From the NCBI RefSeq assembly GCF_041053055.1, contig NZ_CP163443.1:7485001-7549000 (forward strand): a DNA stretch of 64,000 bases, given 5' to 3'. The position numbers and the translations under genes were made by a program. The number at the start of each line of letters is the position of its first letter. Positions within the stretch are counted from its first letter, which is position 1. Of the stretch, positions 8,700-18,487 are shown in pieces. A model generated the notes under the pieces. That model made no database searches, had not been told where the DNA came from, and saw nothing but the letters and a program-made list of their open reading frames with translations. This stretch comes from Streptomyces sp. R41. Lineage in GTDB: Bacteria > Actinomycetota > Actinomycetes > Streptomycetales > Streptomycetaceae.

Positions 8700-9516
8700 G
8701 TCCGAGGACGGCAGCGCTGCGACCGAGCGCGCCGAGCAGGACGAGAAGTCGAAGAAGCAGCGCTCCTTCTGGAAGGAGCTGCCGATCCTGATCGGCATCG
8801 CCCTGGTCCTCGCGCTGCTGATCAAGACGTTCCTGGTGCAGGCGTTCTCGATCCCCTCGGACTCGATGCAGAACACCCTCCAGCAGGGCGACCGTGTCCT
8901 GGTCGACAAGCTGACCCCGTGGTTCGGCTCCGAGCCGGAGCGCGGCGAGGTCGTCGTCTTCCACGACCCCGACAACTGGCTGGCGGGCGAGCCCACGGCC
9001 AACCCGAACGCCCTGCAGACGGTCCTCAGTTGGATCGGCCTGATGCCGTCCGCCGAGGAGAAGGACCTCATCAAGCGGGTCATCGGCGTCGGCGGAGACA
9101 CCATCCAGTGCAAGGGCACCGGCCCGCTGACCGTCAACGGCAAGGCACTGAACGAGCCGTACGTGTACCCGGGCAACACCCCGTGCAGCGTCGACGAAGA
9201 GGGCGGTCAGTTCAAGGTCAAGGTCCCCAAGGGCATGATCTGGGTGATGGGCGACCACCGCCAGAACTCGCGGGACTCGCGCTACAACCAGACGGACAGG
9301 CACCACGGCATGGTCCCCGTGGACAAGGTCGTCGGGCGCGCCATCGTCAAGGCCTGGCCCATCAACCGCTGGGGCACCCTCCCCGTCCCGGACACCTTCG
9401 ACCAGACCGGCCTGAGCGACCAGGCGGCGGCCGCGGTCACCTCGCCGGCTGCCGTCGCGCTGGTGGGCGCGGTTCCGCTGGTGCTGGTGCGACGGAAGCG
9501 GAAGTCGTCCAGGTAA
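8578..9516 (+). CDS. sipY: type I signal peptidase (SipY-like)
   Basis: 312 aa from GTG 8578. An acidic, low-complexity cytoplasmic N-terminus (about 60 residues) precedes the membrane segment LPILIGIALVLALLIKTFLV. The catalytic Ser is in SIPSDSMQNTLQQGDRVLVD and the Lys in DLIKRVIGVGGDTIQC. A second C-terminal membrane segment (AAVALVGAVPLVLV) is followed by RRKRK. The start lies inside sipX, so translation is likely coupled. A later start cannot be excluded, because the first 60 residues carry no domain. Confidence 0.9.
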   Translation: MDVGDVAVGARSGHEGPEGQPERPDDSASPAVEGASGSGSESEDGSAATERAEQDEKSKKQRSFWKELPILIGIALVLALLIKTFLVQAFSIPSDSMQNTLQQGDRVLVDKLTPWFGSEPERGEVVVFHDPDNWLAGEPTANPNALQTVLSWIGLMPSAEEKDLIKRVIGVGGDTIQCKGTGPLTVNGKALNEPYVYPGNTPCSVDEEGGQFKVKVPKGMIWVMGDHRQNSRDSRYNQTDRHHGMVPVDKVVGRAIVKAWPINRWGTLPVPDTFDQTGLSDQAAAAVTSPAAVALVGAVPLVLVRRKRKSSR

Positions 9517-9535
9517 CGCGCTGAAGCGTCCCCTT

Positions 9536-9574
9536 GGGGCCGGTCGGCCCGGATTCGTCCGGGCCACCGGCCCC
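9536..9574 (+). terminator. strong hairpin ending the sipWXY operon
   Basis: Left arm 9536-9553, TTCG loop 9554-9557, right arm 9558-9574. It is a 17-bp stem with a single bulged C. It separates sipY from sipZ, in line with sipZ starting a new transcript. Confidence 0.7.
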
Positions 9575-9698
9575 TCGGTCGTACGGGGCGCTCGGCAGCA
9601 GGTCGAGGCGTCGGCCGACCGGGCGCGTTCCGGAGCCGGTATTCGTGATCAGACCATGGGCTGACCGCGCACCGTACCCCCGGGTAAGGTGCGGACCC

Positions 9699-10475
9699 AT
9701 GGGTGGCGAGAGCTCGACACGTACGGCCCCGCGCAGCGGTGGCGCAAGCAAGGCCCAGGCGGGTGGCCGGGTCGGACAGAGGCTGTCCGGACTGGCTGTC
9801 GCGCTGGGCCTGGTGCTGTTCCTCGGAGGGTTCGCCTGGGGGGCGGTGGTCTACCGGCCGTACACCGTGCCCACCAGTTCGATGACGCCGACGATCGACG
9901 CCGGTGACCGGGTACTGGCGCAGCGCATCGACGGCAGCGAGGTACGCCGCGGTGACGTCGTCGTCTTCCGCGACAAGACCTGGGTCACCAACGCGGCCGT
10001 GGTCAAGCGCGTGGTCGCCGTCGGCGGCGACACGGTCTCCTGTTGCACCAACGGCAAGCTGACCGTCAACGGCAAGCAGATCGACGAACCGTATCTGCCC
10101 AAGGGCAGTCTGGCGGAGATCACGAACATCCCGACCGTGAAGGTGCCCGAGGGACGCCTGTTCCTGCTCGGCGACGAACGCCAGGGCTCTCTGGACTCCA
10201 GCGCCCACCTCACGGACGCGGCCGGCGGCACGGTGTCGCGCAATGCCGTGAGCGCCAGGGTCGACGCCGTCGTCTGGCCCATGAACGGCATGCTGAAGCG
10301 GCCGACCGGCTGGGAGACGCTGGGCAGCCTCTCCCAGCCGGGACCGCTGCGCCTGATGGTCGGCGCGGTGATCGCCGGTGCGGTGCTCGTCCTGGGCGGC
10401 GCGGCGTACGGTCCGATCGCCGGCCGCGCGGGCCGACGTAGCCGGGCCCGGACGGAGCCCGCGGGTGCCCGCTGA
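9699..10475 (+). CDS. sipZ: type I signal peptidase (SipZ-like)
   Basis: 258 aa from ATG 9699. Membrane segment LAVALGLVLFLGGFAWGAVV is followed by the catalytic Ser in VPTSSMTPTIDAGDRVLA and the Lys in VVKRVVAVGGDTVSC. Box E is altered (LLGDERQGSLDSSAHL, with GDE in place of GDH). A C-terminal anchor (LMVGAVIAGAVLVLGGAAYG) is followed by basic residues. TAAGGT at 9685-9690 could serve either as a -10 for a leaderless start or as a weak ribosome-binding site. The Nudix gene overlaps its end by 11 nt. Confidence 0.92.
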   Translation: MGGESSTRTAPRSGGASKAQAGGRVGQRLSGLAVALGLVLFLGGFAWGAVVYRPYTVPTSSMTPTIDAGDRVLAQRIDGSEVRRGDVVVFRDKTWVTNAAVVKRVVAVGGDTVSCCTNGKLTVNGKQIDEPYLPKGSLAEITNIPTVKVPEGRLFLLGDERQGSLDSSAHLTDAAGGTVSRNAVSARVDAVVWPMNGMLKRPTGWETLGSLSQPGPLRLMVGAVIAGAVLVLGGAAYGPIAGRAGRRSRARTEPAGAR

Positions 10476-11016
10476 GGTGTCGTACGACGAACCTCCGCAC
10501 GACGGCGGAACGGTGACCCCGGACGAGTACCGGGGCGGGCTGCGGAAGGTCGCCCGTGTGGTGCTGCTCGACCCCGAGGAACGCATTCTGCTGCTGCACG
10601 GGCACGAGCCGGACGATCCCGCCGACGACTGGTGGTTCACGCCCGGCGGCGGCCTGGAGGGCGCCGAGACCCGAGAGCAGGCCGCGCTGCGGGAACTCGC
10701 GGAGGAGACCGGAATCACCGAGGTCGAGCTGGGCCCGGTGCTCTGGCGGCGGACGTGCTCCTTCCCGTTCGCGGGGCGCCGCTGGGACCAGGACGAGTGG
10801 TACTACCTGGCCCGTACGACCCAGACGGCCACGGTGGCCGCGGGGCTGACGGATCTGGAACGGCGCAGTGTCGCCGGAGCACGCTGGTGGACGTGCCAGG
10901 AACTGACCGAGGCACATGAGACGGTGTATCCGACCAGACTCGCCGAGCTGCTGCGCAGGGTGCTCGACGAGGGTCCCCCGGCCACGCCCGAGGTCCTCGA
11001 CACGGAAATCGTCTAG
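10465..11016 (+). CDS. Nudix hydrolase
   Basis: 183 aa from GTG. A complete Nudix box (Gx5Ex7REUxEExGU) is read in GGLEGAETREQAALRELAEE followed by TGI, about residues 58-80. These enzymes hydrolyse nucleoside diphosphates linked to another group. The substrate is unknown. The start lies inside sipZ, so the two are co-transcribed, as in the known sipZ-mutT arrangement of Streptomyces. Confidence 0.9.
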   Translation: MPAEVSYDEPPHDGGTVTPDEYRGGLRKVARVVLLDPEERILLLHGHEPDDPADDWWFTPGGGLEGAETREQAALRELAEETGITEVELGPVLWRRTCSFPFAGRRWDQDEWYYLARTTQTATVAAGLTDLERRSVAGARWWTCQELTEAHETVYPTRLAELLRRVLDEGPPATPEVLDTEIV

Positions 11017-11071
11017 GGGCTCGCGGGGCTGGCGCACAATAGGGGGACGCACGGCTGAAGGGGAACATGCC

Positions 11072-11380
11072 ATGAGCGCCGAGGACCTCGAGAAGTACGA
11101 GACCGAGATGGAGCTGAAGCTCTATCGGGAGTACCGCGATGTCGTCGGTCTGTTCAAATATGTGATCGAGACCGAACGGCGCTTCTACCTCACCAATGAC
11201 TACGAGATGCAGGTGCACTCGGTCCAGGGCGAGGTGTTTTTCGAGGTGTCCATGGCGGACGCCTGGGTGTGGGACATGTACCGCCCCGCTCGCTTCGTGA
11301 AGCAGGTACGCGTACTCACGTTCAAGGACGTGAACATTGAGGAGCTGAACAAGAGCGACCTGGAGCTGCCGGGCGGCTGA
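11072..11380 (+). CDS. DUF2469 family protein
   Basis: 102 aa with a strong AAGGGGA ribosome-binding site. The sequence (SAEDLEKYETEMELKLYREY, then DVVGLFKYVIETERRFYL) is nearly invariant in actinobacteria. The function is unknown. In mycobacteria it also lies between the signal peptidase and yraN genes. It looks like an acidic soluble protein with no membrane segment. Confidence 0.88.
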   Translation: MSAEDLEKYETEMELKLYREYRDVVGLFKYVIETERRFYLTNDYEMQVHSVQGEVFFEVSMADAWVWDMYRPARFVKQVRVLTFKDVNIEELNKSDLELPGG

Positions 11381-11534
11381 TGACGTGCGGTGCGACGCGC
11401 GGCTGGTACATGCACTGTGACCTGCGGTGACCACTCGTGTGGGTGACGGAGTTTTCCACAACCATCCGCTCGTCCACCAAGATCCAATAGCAAGTCGAAG
11501 TGGCCTCAATGTTGGCGCCGGAGGTGGTGCCGAC

Positions 11535-11906
11535 ATGAACACACCCAAGGCACACAGGGCACTCGGCGAGTACGGCGAGGACCTGGCCGCGCGGCGGCTG
11601 ACGGAGACCGGGATGACGGTCCTGGCGCGCAACTGGCGCTGCGGCAGGACCGGCGAGATCGACATCGTGGCGCGCGACGGCGACGCGTTGGTCGTCTGCG
11701 AGGTCAAGACCCGCAAGGCGGGCGCCTTCGAGCACCCGATGGCGGCCGTCACCCCGGCCAAGGCCCAGCGCCTGCGTGGTCTGGCCGAGCGCTGGCTCCA
11801 AGAACACGGCGGGGCACCACCCGGCGGCGTCCGCATCGACCTGATCGGCGTCGTCCTCCCCGACCGCGGCGCGCCCGTGGTCGAGCATGCGCGGGGGGTG
11901 GCCTGA
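11535..11906 (+). CDS. yraN: YraN/UPF0102 family nuclease-fold protein
   Basis: 123 aa. The Holliday-junction-resolvase-like fold motif is visible: [38 protein letters not shown] (E, D and ExK catalytic-type residues). The exact role is unproven, probably DNA processing. It overlaps comM by TGATG and forms an operon with comM and dprA. Confidence 0.9.
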   Translation: MNTPKAHRALGEYGEDLAARRLTETGMTVLARNWRCGRTGEIDIVARDGDALVVCEVKTRKAGAFEHPMAAVTPAKAQRLRGLAERWLQEHGGAPPGGVRIDLIGVVLPDRGAPVVEHARGVA

Positions 11907-13531
11907 TGGGATTCGCGCGTACGTGTTCGGTGGCGCTGGTCGGCGTCGAGGGCGTCGTGGTCGAGGTCCAGGCCGACCTGGAGCCCGGCGTCGCGGCCTT
12001 CACCCTGGTCGGCCTTCCCGACAAGAGCCTGACGGAGAGCAAGGACCGGGTCCGGGCGGCGGTGGTGAATTCCGGCGCGTCGTGGCCCCAGAAGAAGCTC
12101 ACGGTGGGGCTGAGTCCGGCGTCGGTGCCCAAGGGCGGCAGCGGGTTCGATCTCGCTGTCGCCTGTGCGGTCCTCGGAGCTTCCGAGCGGATCGATCCAC
12201 GGGTGCTCTCCGACATCGTGATGATCGGGGAGCTCGGACTGGACGGACGGGTACGGCCGGTGCGAGGTGTGCTGCCGGCGGTGCTGGCCGCGGCGGACGC
12301 CGGGTACGAGCAGGTGGTGGTGCCGGAGTGCGCGGCGGCCGAGGCCTCGCTGGTGCCGGGGGTCTCGGTGCTCGGGGTGCGCAGTCTGCGCCAGCTGATC
12401 GCGGTGCTCACGGACGAGCCGGTACCCGAGGAGGAGCCGGACGAGCAGGGGCGCCCGGATCCGCTGCTCGCGGGCCTGCGCGTGCCCGGCACGGGGGAGG
12501 CCACCGGCCTGTGCGGCATCGCCGTGCCCGAGCACGACCAAGGGCACGACCTCGCCGACGTGGTCGGCCAGATGTCGGCGCGCACCGCGATGGAGGTCGC
12601 GGCAGCGGGTGGGCACCATGTCTTCCTGCAAGGGCCACCCGGCGCGGGCAAGACGATGCTCGCCGAGCGGATGCCGTCGCTCATGCCGCGTCTCACCCGG
12701 CAGGAATCCCTTGAGGTCACGGCGATCCACTCGGTCGCGGGCCTGCTGCCGCCGGGCAGGCCGATGGTGGACGTCCCGCCGTACTGCGCACCCCACCACT
12801 CGGCGACGATGCAGTCCCTCGTCGGCGGCGGCAAGGGGCTCGCGCGACCGGGCGCGGTGTCGTTGTCGCACCGTGGTGTGCTCTTTCTCGACGAGGCGCC
12901 GGAGTTCAGCAGCTTCGCGCTCGACGCCCTGCGGCAGCCTCTGGAGGCCGGTCATGTCGTGATCGCGCGCAGCGCCGGCGTAGTGCGGTTCCCGGCGAAG
13001 TTTCTGATGGTGCTCGCCGCCAACCCGTGCCCGTGCGGGCGCTTCAGCGCGGCGAACGACTTCTGCGAGTGCCCGCCCTCCTCCGTACGCCGCTACCAGG
13101 TCAGGCTGTCCGGGCCGCTGCTCGACCGGGTCGATCTGCGGGTGGAGGTCGAGCCGGTCACCCGTTCCGAACTGACGGCGCGCGGCGCCCAGGGTGAGTC
13201 CACGCGGGCGGTGGCCGACCGGGTGAGCGCTGCCCGCGAGCGTGCCACCGCGCGGCTGACCGGCACTCCGTGGCATACCAACAGTGAGGTGCCGGGACGC
13301 GAGCTGCGCGGCCGCTGGCAGGCACTGCCGGGAGCGATGGACGAGGCGGAGCGCGGACTGGAGCGCGGTGTGCTGACCGCACGCGGCCTGGACCGGGTGC
13401 TCCGCGTGGCGTGGACGGTCGCGGACCTGTCGGGACACGACCGACCCGACGCCGGGGATGTCGCCCTGGCTCTCCAGCTGCGCACCGGCGTCCCGCGAGG
13501 GGTGCCGATGATGATCGGCTCGCCGAAATGA
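11906..13531 (+). CDS. comM: YifB/ComM-family Mg-chelatase-like AAA+ ATPase
   Basis: 541 aa. It has the N-terminal Lon-protease-like ChlI domain (about residues 1-190), the Walker A GPPGAGKTM and Walker B VLFLDEAPEF, and the ANPCPCG motif typical of the family. The C-terminal domain follows. ComM is a branch-migration helicase helping integration of incoming DNA during transformation. In Streptomyces its role may be in plasmid or recombination processes. It overlaps yraN and dprA at both ends. Confidence 0.94.
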   Translation: MGFARTCSVALVGVEGVVVEVQADLEPGVAAFTLVGLPDKSLTESKDRVRAAVVNSGASWPQKKLTVGLSPASVPKGGSGFDLAVACAVLGASERIDPRVLSDIVMIGELGLDGRVRPVRGVLPAVLAAADAGYEQVVVPECAAAEASLVPGVSVLGVRSLRQLIAVLTDEPVPEEEPDEQGRPDPLLAGLRVPGTGEATGLCGIAVPEHDQGHDLADVVGQMSARTAMEVAAAGGHHVFLQGPPGAGKTMLAERMPSLMPRLTRQESLEVTAIHSVAGLLPPGRPMVDVPPYCAPHHSATMQSLVGGGKGLARPGAVSLSHRGVLFLDEAPEFSSFALDALRQPLEAGHVVIARSAGVVRFPAKFLMVLAANPCPCGRFSAANDFCECPPSSVRRYQVRLSGPLLDRVDLRVEVEPVTRSELTARGAQGESTRAVADRVSAARERATARLTGTPWHTNSEVPGRELRGRWQALPGAMDEAERGLERGVLTARGLDRVLRVAWTVADLSGHDRPDAGDVALALQLRTGVPRGVPMMIGSPK

Positions 13532-14673
13532 CGGACGACGAGCGCATGGCGCGCGTCGCCCTCGCTCGGGTCATCGAGCCCGGGGACGAGGCCGGTGGGC
13601 GATGGCTGCGGGAATTCGGGGCCGTGGAGGTGGCGCGGCGGCTGGTGGAGGGAGGCGAGCCGCTGCCGGGCGTGAGCGAGAAGCGATGGGAGGGGCTGCG
13701 GGGGCGGGCCGGCCGGGTGCGGCCGGAGCGGGATCTGGCGCAGGCGCGGCACGCCGGAGTGAGATTCATCTGTCCCGGTGAGTCCGAGTGGCCCGCGCAG
13801 CTCGACGACCTGGGGGACGCCCGGCCCACCGGCCTGTGGGTCCGGGGGCACCCCAGTCTGCGGATATGGGCGCTGCGCTCCGTCGCCGTCGTCGGAGCCC
13901 GGGCCTGCACCGAGTACGGCGCCCACATGGCGGCCACCCTCGGCGCCGGTCTCGCGGAGCGCGGCTGGGTGGTCGTGTCCGGCGGCGCCTACGGCGTGGA
14001 CGGTGCCGCGCACCGGGGCGCCCTCGGGGCGGGCGGCGCCACCGTCGCCGTACTGGCCTGCGGCGTCGACCGGCCCTACCCGCGCGGGCACACCGAATTG
14101 ATCACCAGAATCGCGGAACAGGGACTGGTGGTGGGGGAGTTGCCGCCCGGCGACCATCCGACGCCGAGCAGATTCATCCTCAGAAACAGGGTCATCGCGG
14201 CGCTCACCCGGGGGACCGTGGTCGTCGAGGCGGCGTATCGCAGTGGTGCGCTGGTCACCGCCCGTGCGGCGCAGCGGCTCGGGCGGTTCACGATGGGGGT
14301 GCCGGGCCCCGCCACGAGCGGGCTGTCGGCCGGGGTGCACGAACTGCTCCGCGGGGAGGCGGTCCTGGTCTCCGACGCCGCGGAGGTCACCGAACTTGTG
14401 GGCGACATGGGTGAGCTGGCCCCCGACCGCCGCGGGCCCGTCCTGCCGCGCGACCTGCTGGAACCGGGCGCCGGACGCGTGCTGGCCGCGCTGCCGGCGC
14501 GCGGCCTGACGGGGGCTGAGGAGATCGCCCGGGGCGCGGGGACCACCGTGGACGACGCGGTCGGGAGACTGTACGAACTCCGAGCACTTGGTTTCGTCGA
14601 ACGACACGGCGACGGCTGGAAGTTGACACGCCAGGCGATGATCTCCGTCCGCGGCGATCGGGGAGCGTGCTGA
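13528..14673 (+). CDS. dprA: DNA-processing protein DprA
   Basis: 381 aa from an ATGA overlap with comM. The Rossmann-type DprA core is visible: [17 protein letters not shown] strand, [18 protein letters not shown], and [19 protein letters not shown]-terminal winged-helix domain ([20 protein letters not shown]) follows. DprA loads RecA on incoming single strands. The yraN-comM-dprA order is conserved in actinobacteria. Confidence 0.95.
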   Translation: MTDDERMARVALARVIEPGDEAGGRWLREFGAVEVARRLVEGGEPLPGVSEKRWEGLRGRAGRVRPERDLAQARHAGVRFICPGESEWPAQLDDLGDARPTGLWVRGHPSLRIWALRSVAVVGARACTEYGAHMAATLGAGLAERGWVVVSGGAYGVDGAAHRGALGAGGATVAVLACGVDRPYPRGHTELITRIAEQGLVVGELPPGDHPTPSRFILRNRVIAALTRGTVVVEAAYRSGALVTARAAQRLGRFTMGVPGPATSGLSAGVHELLRGEAVLVSDAAEVTELVGDMGELAPDRRGPVLPRDLLEPGAGRVLAALPARGLTGAEEIARGAGTTVDDAVGRLYELRALGFVERHGDGWKLTRQAMISVRGDRGAC

Positions 14674-14944
14674 CCCAGCGTGTTCGGCCGTCCGGGCGAA
14701 CGCCGACACCCTTGGGAATTCCCGCAGTTGGCGTCTCTCGGCGGTCACGCAGCGCGATCGCCGTGACGCCGGGGGACGCTCAGCGGAACGCCTCTGCGCG
14801 CGGGTGATCCGCGGCCCTTCGCGCACTGCGACACCCCAGTCACGCTACGCTCACGGGGATTCCGACTCAGACCGGCAATATCGACATCAGACCGACACTC
14901 ACCCAGGTACTCCCAGTTCACGGCAGAACGGCACAAGGCGACGA
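14674..14944 (+). promoter_or_regulatory. whiG upstream region with GTCACG/CGTGAC inverted repeat
   Basis: 271 nt without a gene. It contains GTCACG (14744-14749) and CGTGAC (14762-14767) separated by 12 nt, and a GGGAATTCCC palindrome near 14714-14723. whiG of S. coelicolor is known to be repressed by BldD. The GTCAC-type repeat is a candidate operator, but the match to the BldD consensus is only partial. Confidence 0.35.
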
Positions 14945-15787
14945 ATGCCCCAGCACACCTCCGGGTCCGACCGGGCGGCGATCCCGCCAGCCGCCCGCGA
15001 CGGCGGTAGCGTGCGCCCGCCCGCTCCCTCGACGCTCGATGAACTGTGGCGGTCGTACAAGGCGACGGGTGACGAGCGGCTGCGGGAGCAGTTGATCCTG
15101 CACTACTCGCCTTTGGTGAAGTACGTCGCGGGGCGGGTGAGCGTGGGTCTGCCGGCCAATGTCGAGCAGGCCGACTTCGTCTCGTCGGGCGTGTTCGGGC
15201 TGATCGACGCGATCGAGAAGTTCGACATCGAGCGGGAGATCAAGTTCGAGACGTACGCGATCACGCGGATCCGAGGCGCGATGATCGACGAACTGCGAGC
15301 ACTGGACTGGATCCCGCGGTCGGTGCGGCAGAAGGCGCGCAACGTGGAGCGGGCGTACGCGACGCTGGAGGCACGGCTGCGGCGCACCCCGTCGGAGTGC
15401 GAGGTGGCCTCCGAGATGGGTATCGAGCTGGAGGAACTCCATGCAGTGTTCAGCCAGTTGTCGCTGGCGAATGTGGTGGCTCTGGAGGAGTTGCTGCATG
15501 TCGGCGGCGAGGGCGGTGACCGGCTGAGCCTGATGGACACCCTGGAGGACACCGCGGCCGACAATCCGGTCGAGGTGGCCGAGGACCGGGAGCTGCGGAG
15601 GTTTCTGGCGAGGGCGATCAATACGCTCCCCGATCGGGAGAAGACCGTAGTCACGCTCTACTACTACGAGGGGCTCACGCTCGCGGAGATCGGCAACGTG
15701 CTGGGGGTGACCGAGAGTCGGGTGAGCCAGATCCACACCAAGTCGGTACTCCAGTTGCGCGCCAAGCTGGCGAGTTTCGGCCGCTGA
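14945..15787 (+). CDS. whiG: RNA polymerase sigma factor WhiG
   Basis: 280 aa, the FliA/WhiG type that commits aerial hyphae to sporulation. Region 2 ([20 protein letters not shown], then [19 protein letters not shown]), region 3 ([18 protein letters not shown]) and region 4 ([20 protein letters not shown]) are complete. The ATG at 14945 gives the known WhiG N-terminus [12 protein letters not shown]. It lies downstream of dprA in the same direction, as in other Streptomyces. Confidence 0.97.
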   Translation: MPQHTSGSDRAAIPPAARDGGSVRPPAPSTLDELWRSYKATGDERLREQLILHYSPLVKYVAGRVSVGLPANVEQADFVSSGVFGLIDAIEKFDIEREIKFETYAITRIRGAMIDELRALDWIPRSVRQKARNVERAYATLEARLRRTPSECEVASEMGIELEELHAVFSQLSLANVVALEELLHVGGEGGDRLSLMDTLEDTAADNPVEVAEDRELRRFLARAINTLPDREKTVVTLYYYEGLTLAEIGNVLGVTESRVSQIHTKSVLQLRAKLASFGR

Positions 15788-15904
15788 GCTCGGCGGTGGC
15801 ACGCCGCTGAATCGTCCCTGCCCAGCAGGTGTACCGGCTCCCTTCACCGGTCGGGTGGTCGGAGTGGCTGCCGTCCGAGGCGGTCCGTCCGTAGAGTGGT
15901 TGAC

Positions 15905-16486
15905 GTGCCAAGGATTCGAGCGGCCTCCGTGGCCGAGCACCGGTCGATGCAGCGAGCCGCCCTGCTGGACGCGGCGCGGTCCCTGCTGTCCGAGGGCGGG
16001 ACGGAGGCGCTGACCTTCCCCGCTCTCGCTGAGCGCACGGGGCTCGCGCGGTCCTCCGTGTACGAGTACTTCCGGTCGCGGGCGGCCGTGGTCGAGGAGC
16101 TGTGCGAGGTCGACTTTCCCGTCTGGGCCGCGGAGGTCGCGGCGGCGATGGAGCGGGCCTCCTCTCCGGAGGGCAAGGTCGAGGCCTATGTACGCCGGCA
16201 GCTGGCGTTGGTCGGGGACCGGCGGCACCGGGCCGTGGTGGCCATCTCGGCGAGCGAGCTCGATGCCGGGGCGCGGGAGAAGATCCGTGCGGCTCACGGC
16301 GGGCTCGTGGCGATGATCGTCGAGGCGCTCGGGGAGATGGGGCATAGGGAGCCCCGGTTGGCCGCGATGCTGCTTCAGGGTGTGGTGGACGCGGCCGTGC
16401 GGCGGATTGAACTGGGCGCGGCGGAGGAACCCACCGTCATTACGGATGCGGCTGTTGGCATGGCTCTTCGGGGCGTTCGGGGCTGA
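15905..16486 (+). CDS. TetR-family transcriptional regulator
   Basis: 193 aa from GTG 15905 (GTG 15896 is the alternative). The N-terminal helix-turn-helix is clear: ALLDAARSLLSEGGTEALTF, LAERTGLARSSVYEYFRSR. The C-terminal ligand-binding half has no diagnostic motif. A TAGAGT -10-like hexamer at 15892-15897 sits 7 nt before the GTG and there is no ribosome-binding site, pointing to a leaderless mRNA. The target is unknown. It is convergent with the M23 gene. Confidence 0.85.
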   Translation: MPRIRAASVAEHRSMQRAALLDAARSLLSEGGTEALTFPALAERTGLARSSVYEYFRSRAAVVEELCEVDFPVWAAEVAAAMERASSPEGKVEAYVRRQLALVGDRRHRAVVAISASELDAGAREKIRAAHGGLVAMIVEALGEMGHREPRLAAMLLQGVVDAAVRRIELGAAEEPTVITDAAVGMALRGVRG

Positions 16487-16632
16487 CCCCGTTCTTGTTG
16501 GGCACCCGGGGCCGGGGTTGAGCTCGGGGTGGGTCGCGCAGCCCGGCGTTTACGGGGTGCCGCTCTCTTTGGGGTGGGCGCGCCGCCGCAGCGGCACGAT
16601 TGCCCATGGCTGCGGAGGTGGCGATGGGTGGG

Positions 16633-16651
16633 GCGCCGCCCCTGGCGGCGC
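16633..16651. terminator. hairpin between convergent TetR and M23 genes
   Basis: Perfect 8-bp stem GCGCCGCC/GGCGGCGC with a 3-nt loop, a few bases past the M23 stop. It would serve transcription arriving from the TetR side. Confidence 0.4.
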
Positions 16652-16663
16652 GCATGACCACGG

Positions 16664-17308
16664 CTAGGACGGTTTCCCGATCACCGGCAGCAAGCGGGAC
16701 GGGCCTCTGTGCAGCAGCCACGGTGGGAGCAAGGACAGTGGGTCCAGGTACGTTCTCCCCTTCAGCAGACCCCAGTGCAGGCAGGACGTCGGGCAGTGGG
16801 AGCCGCCCGGCTCCACCGTGCCCAGGATGTCGCCCGTCCCGACCTCGTCGCCCTTCTTCACCGAGGCCCGTACCGGTCCGTACGTCGTCCGCAAGGGCGG
16901 CGTGCCCGTGCCCGACAGTTCCACCGAGACGACACCGCGGCCCGCGACCGCGCCGGCGAAGGACACGCGCCCGGGTGCGACCGCCCGTACGGCCGTTCCG
17001 GGAGCCGCGGCCAGGTCCACGCCGCGGTGGCCCCGGCCGTAGGGCGTTGCCGGGGGTCCCCAGCCTCGTACGACCAAAGGGCGTAGACCCACCGGCCACG
17101 TACGGGCGACGGTCGGGACCGTCGGATCGGGGCCCGCTGGTTCCGGCGTTCCCGGCGGGGCCGGTGTCGCCGTCGCGGTCGTGCGGGCCAGGGCCGACGG
17201 GGTCAGCGCCCCCAGGACGGTCACCGTCATGCCCAGCAGCAACCCCAGCCACGTACGCACATATCGTTTCGCTCGCATGCGAGAACCGTCCCGCATCGGG
17301 CGGATCAT
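16664..17308 (-). CDS. secreted M23-family (LytM-like) peptidase-domain protein
   Basis: 214 aa; a start at 17278 ([10 protein letters not shown]) is also possible. A signal peptide ([21 protein letters not shown]) is followed by a Pro/Thr linker and the M23 domain. HRGVDLAA supplies the HxxxD zinc motif. The usual HxH near the end is CLHWGL here, so the first His is replaced by Cys. This questions whether it is a working endopeptidase; many degenerate M23 domains activate other wall hydrolases. It stands before rpsB on the opposite strand. Confidence 0.82.
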   Translation of the reverse strand: MIRPMRDGSRMRAKRYVRTWLGLLLGMTVTVLGALTPSALARTTATATPAPPGTPEPAGPDPTVPTVARTWPVGLRPLVVRGWGPPATPYGRGHRGVDLAAAPGTAVRAVAPGRVSFAGAVAGRGVVSVELSGTGTPPLRTTYGPVRASVKKGDEVGTGDILGTVEPGGSHCPTSCLHWGLLKGRTYLDPLSLLPPWLLHRGPSRLLPVIGKPS

Positions 17309-17494
17309 GGCCGGGATCTGTGGAGTACCGGCCGGTTGTGGACAGCGGCGTCACCCGGTGCCTCTCGGGTCCCGTACACTTCTGATGGCGATCCGGGTCA
17401 CCGGGTCGACTTCGCACGCCCCGACACCTGGTCATCAAAAACCGGTGTCAGCGCCTCTCGGTCCCTCGCGGCAAGGCGCATCGCGGGCGTCAGG

Positions 17495-17518
17495 CGCGAG
17501 TGCCGTCCGGCACTCGCG
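17495..17518 (+). promoter_or_regulatory. rpsB: rpsB leader hairpin
   Basis: Perfect 10-bp stem (GCGAGTGCC/GGCACTCGC plus a closing C-G) with a GTCC loop, ending 31 nt before the rpsB start. A TACACT hexamer at 17375-17380 is a possible -10, which would give a leader of about 160 nt. It may be an S2 autoregulatory element. Confidence 0.4.
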
Positions 17519-17548
17519 GCACAACCGAGAACACCAAGGAGAACGGCC

Positions 17549-18466
17549 ATGGCCGTCGTCACGATGCGGGAGCTGCTGGAAAGCGGCGTCCACTTCGGTC
17601 ACCAGACCCGTCGCTGGAACCCGAAGATGAAGCGCTTCATCTTCACCGAGCGCAACGGCATCTACATCATCGACCTGCTCCAGTCGCTGTCGTACATCGA
17701 CCGCGCCTACGAGTTCGTCAAGGAGACCGTCGCCCACGGCGGCACGGTCATGTTCGTCGGCACGAAGAAGCAGGCGCAGGAGGCCATCGCCGAGCAGGCC
17801 ACCCGCGTCGGCATGCCCTACGTCAACCAGCGCTGGCTGGGCGGCATGCTCACCAACTTCTCCACCGTCTACAAGCGTCTGCAGCGCCTCAAGGAGCTCG
17901 AGCAGATCGACTTCGAGGACGTCGCCGCTTCCGGTCTGACCAAGAAGGAGCTTCTCGTGCTCTCGCGCGAGAAGGCCAAGCTGGAGAAGACCCTCGGTGG
18001 TATCCGCGAGATGCAGAAGGTGCCCAGCGCCGTCTGGATCGTGGACACCAAGAAGGAGCACATCGCGGTCGGCGAGGCCCGGAAGCTCAACATCCCGGTC
18101 GTCGCCATCCTCGACACCAACTGCGACCCCGACGAGGTCGACTACAAGATCCCGGGCAACGACGACGCGATCCGCTCCGTCACCCTGCTCACCCGTGTGA
18201 TCGCCGACGCCGTCGCCGAGGGCCTCATCGCCCGCTCCGGCGCCGGCAAGGCCGAGGGTGACAAGGCCGCGGGCGAGCCGCTCGCCGCGTGGGAGCGCGA
18301 CCTGCTCGAGGGCGAGAAGAAGGCCGACGAGGCCGAGGTCCAGACCTCCGCCGAGACGGAGAAGGTCGCCGACGCCGAGCAGGCCGAGGCTCCGGCCGCT
18401 GAGGCCGAGGCCGCTGTTGAGGCCCCTGCCGCCGAGGCCCCGGCCGCGGACGCCGAGCAGGCCTGA
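17549..18466 (+). CDS. rpsB: 30S ribosomal protein S2
   Basis: 305 aa. S2 core sequence is clear ([20 protein letters not shown], then [12 protein letters not shown]). About 60 residues of Ala/Glu-rich tail follow, as in other Streptomyces. AAGGAGAACGGCC lies before the ATG. It starts the conserved rpsB-tsf-pyrH-frr-cdsA run, but a strong hairpin separates it from tsf. Confidence 0.97.
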   Translation: MAVVTMRELLESGVHFGHQTRRWNPKMKRFIFTERNGIYIIDLLQSLSYIDRAYEFVKETVAHGGTVMFVGTKKQAQEAIAEQATRVGMPYVNQRWLGGMLTNFSTVYKRLQRLKELEQIDFEDVAASGLTKKELLVLSREKAKLEKTLGGIREMQKVPSAVWIVDTKKEHIAVGEARKLNIPVVAILDTNCDPDEVDYKIPGNDDAIRSVTLLTRVIADAVAEGLIARSGAGKAEGDKAAGEPLAAWERDLLEGEKKADEAEVQTSAETEKVADAEQAEAPAAEAEAAVEAPAAEAPAADAEQA

Positions 18467-18487
18467 CCCCTCACCCCTTCGGGTTGT

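Noticed and set aside
9537..9550. GGGCCGGTCGGCCC, an exact match to the stress-island consensus
   Set aside because: It is part of the sipY terminator stem, so it is explained by the hairpin. It is kept as a warning about chance matches.
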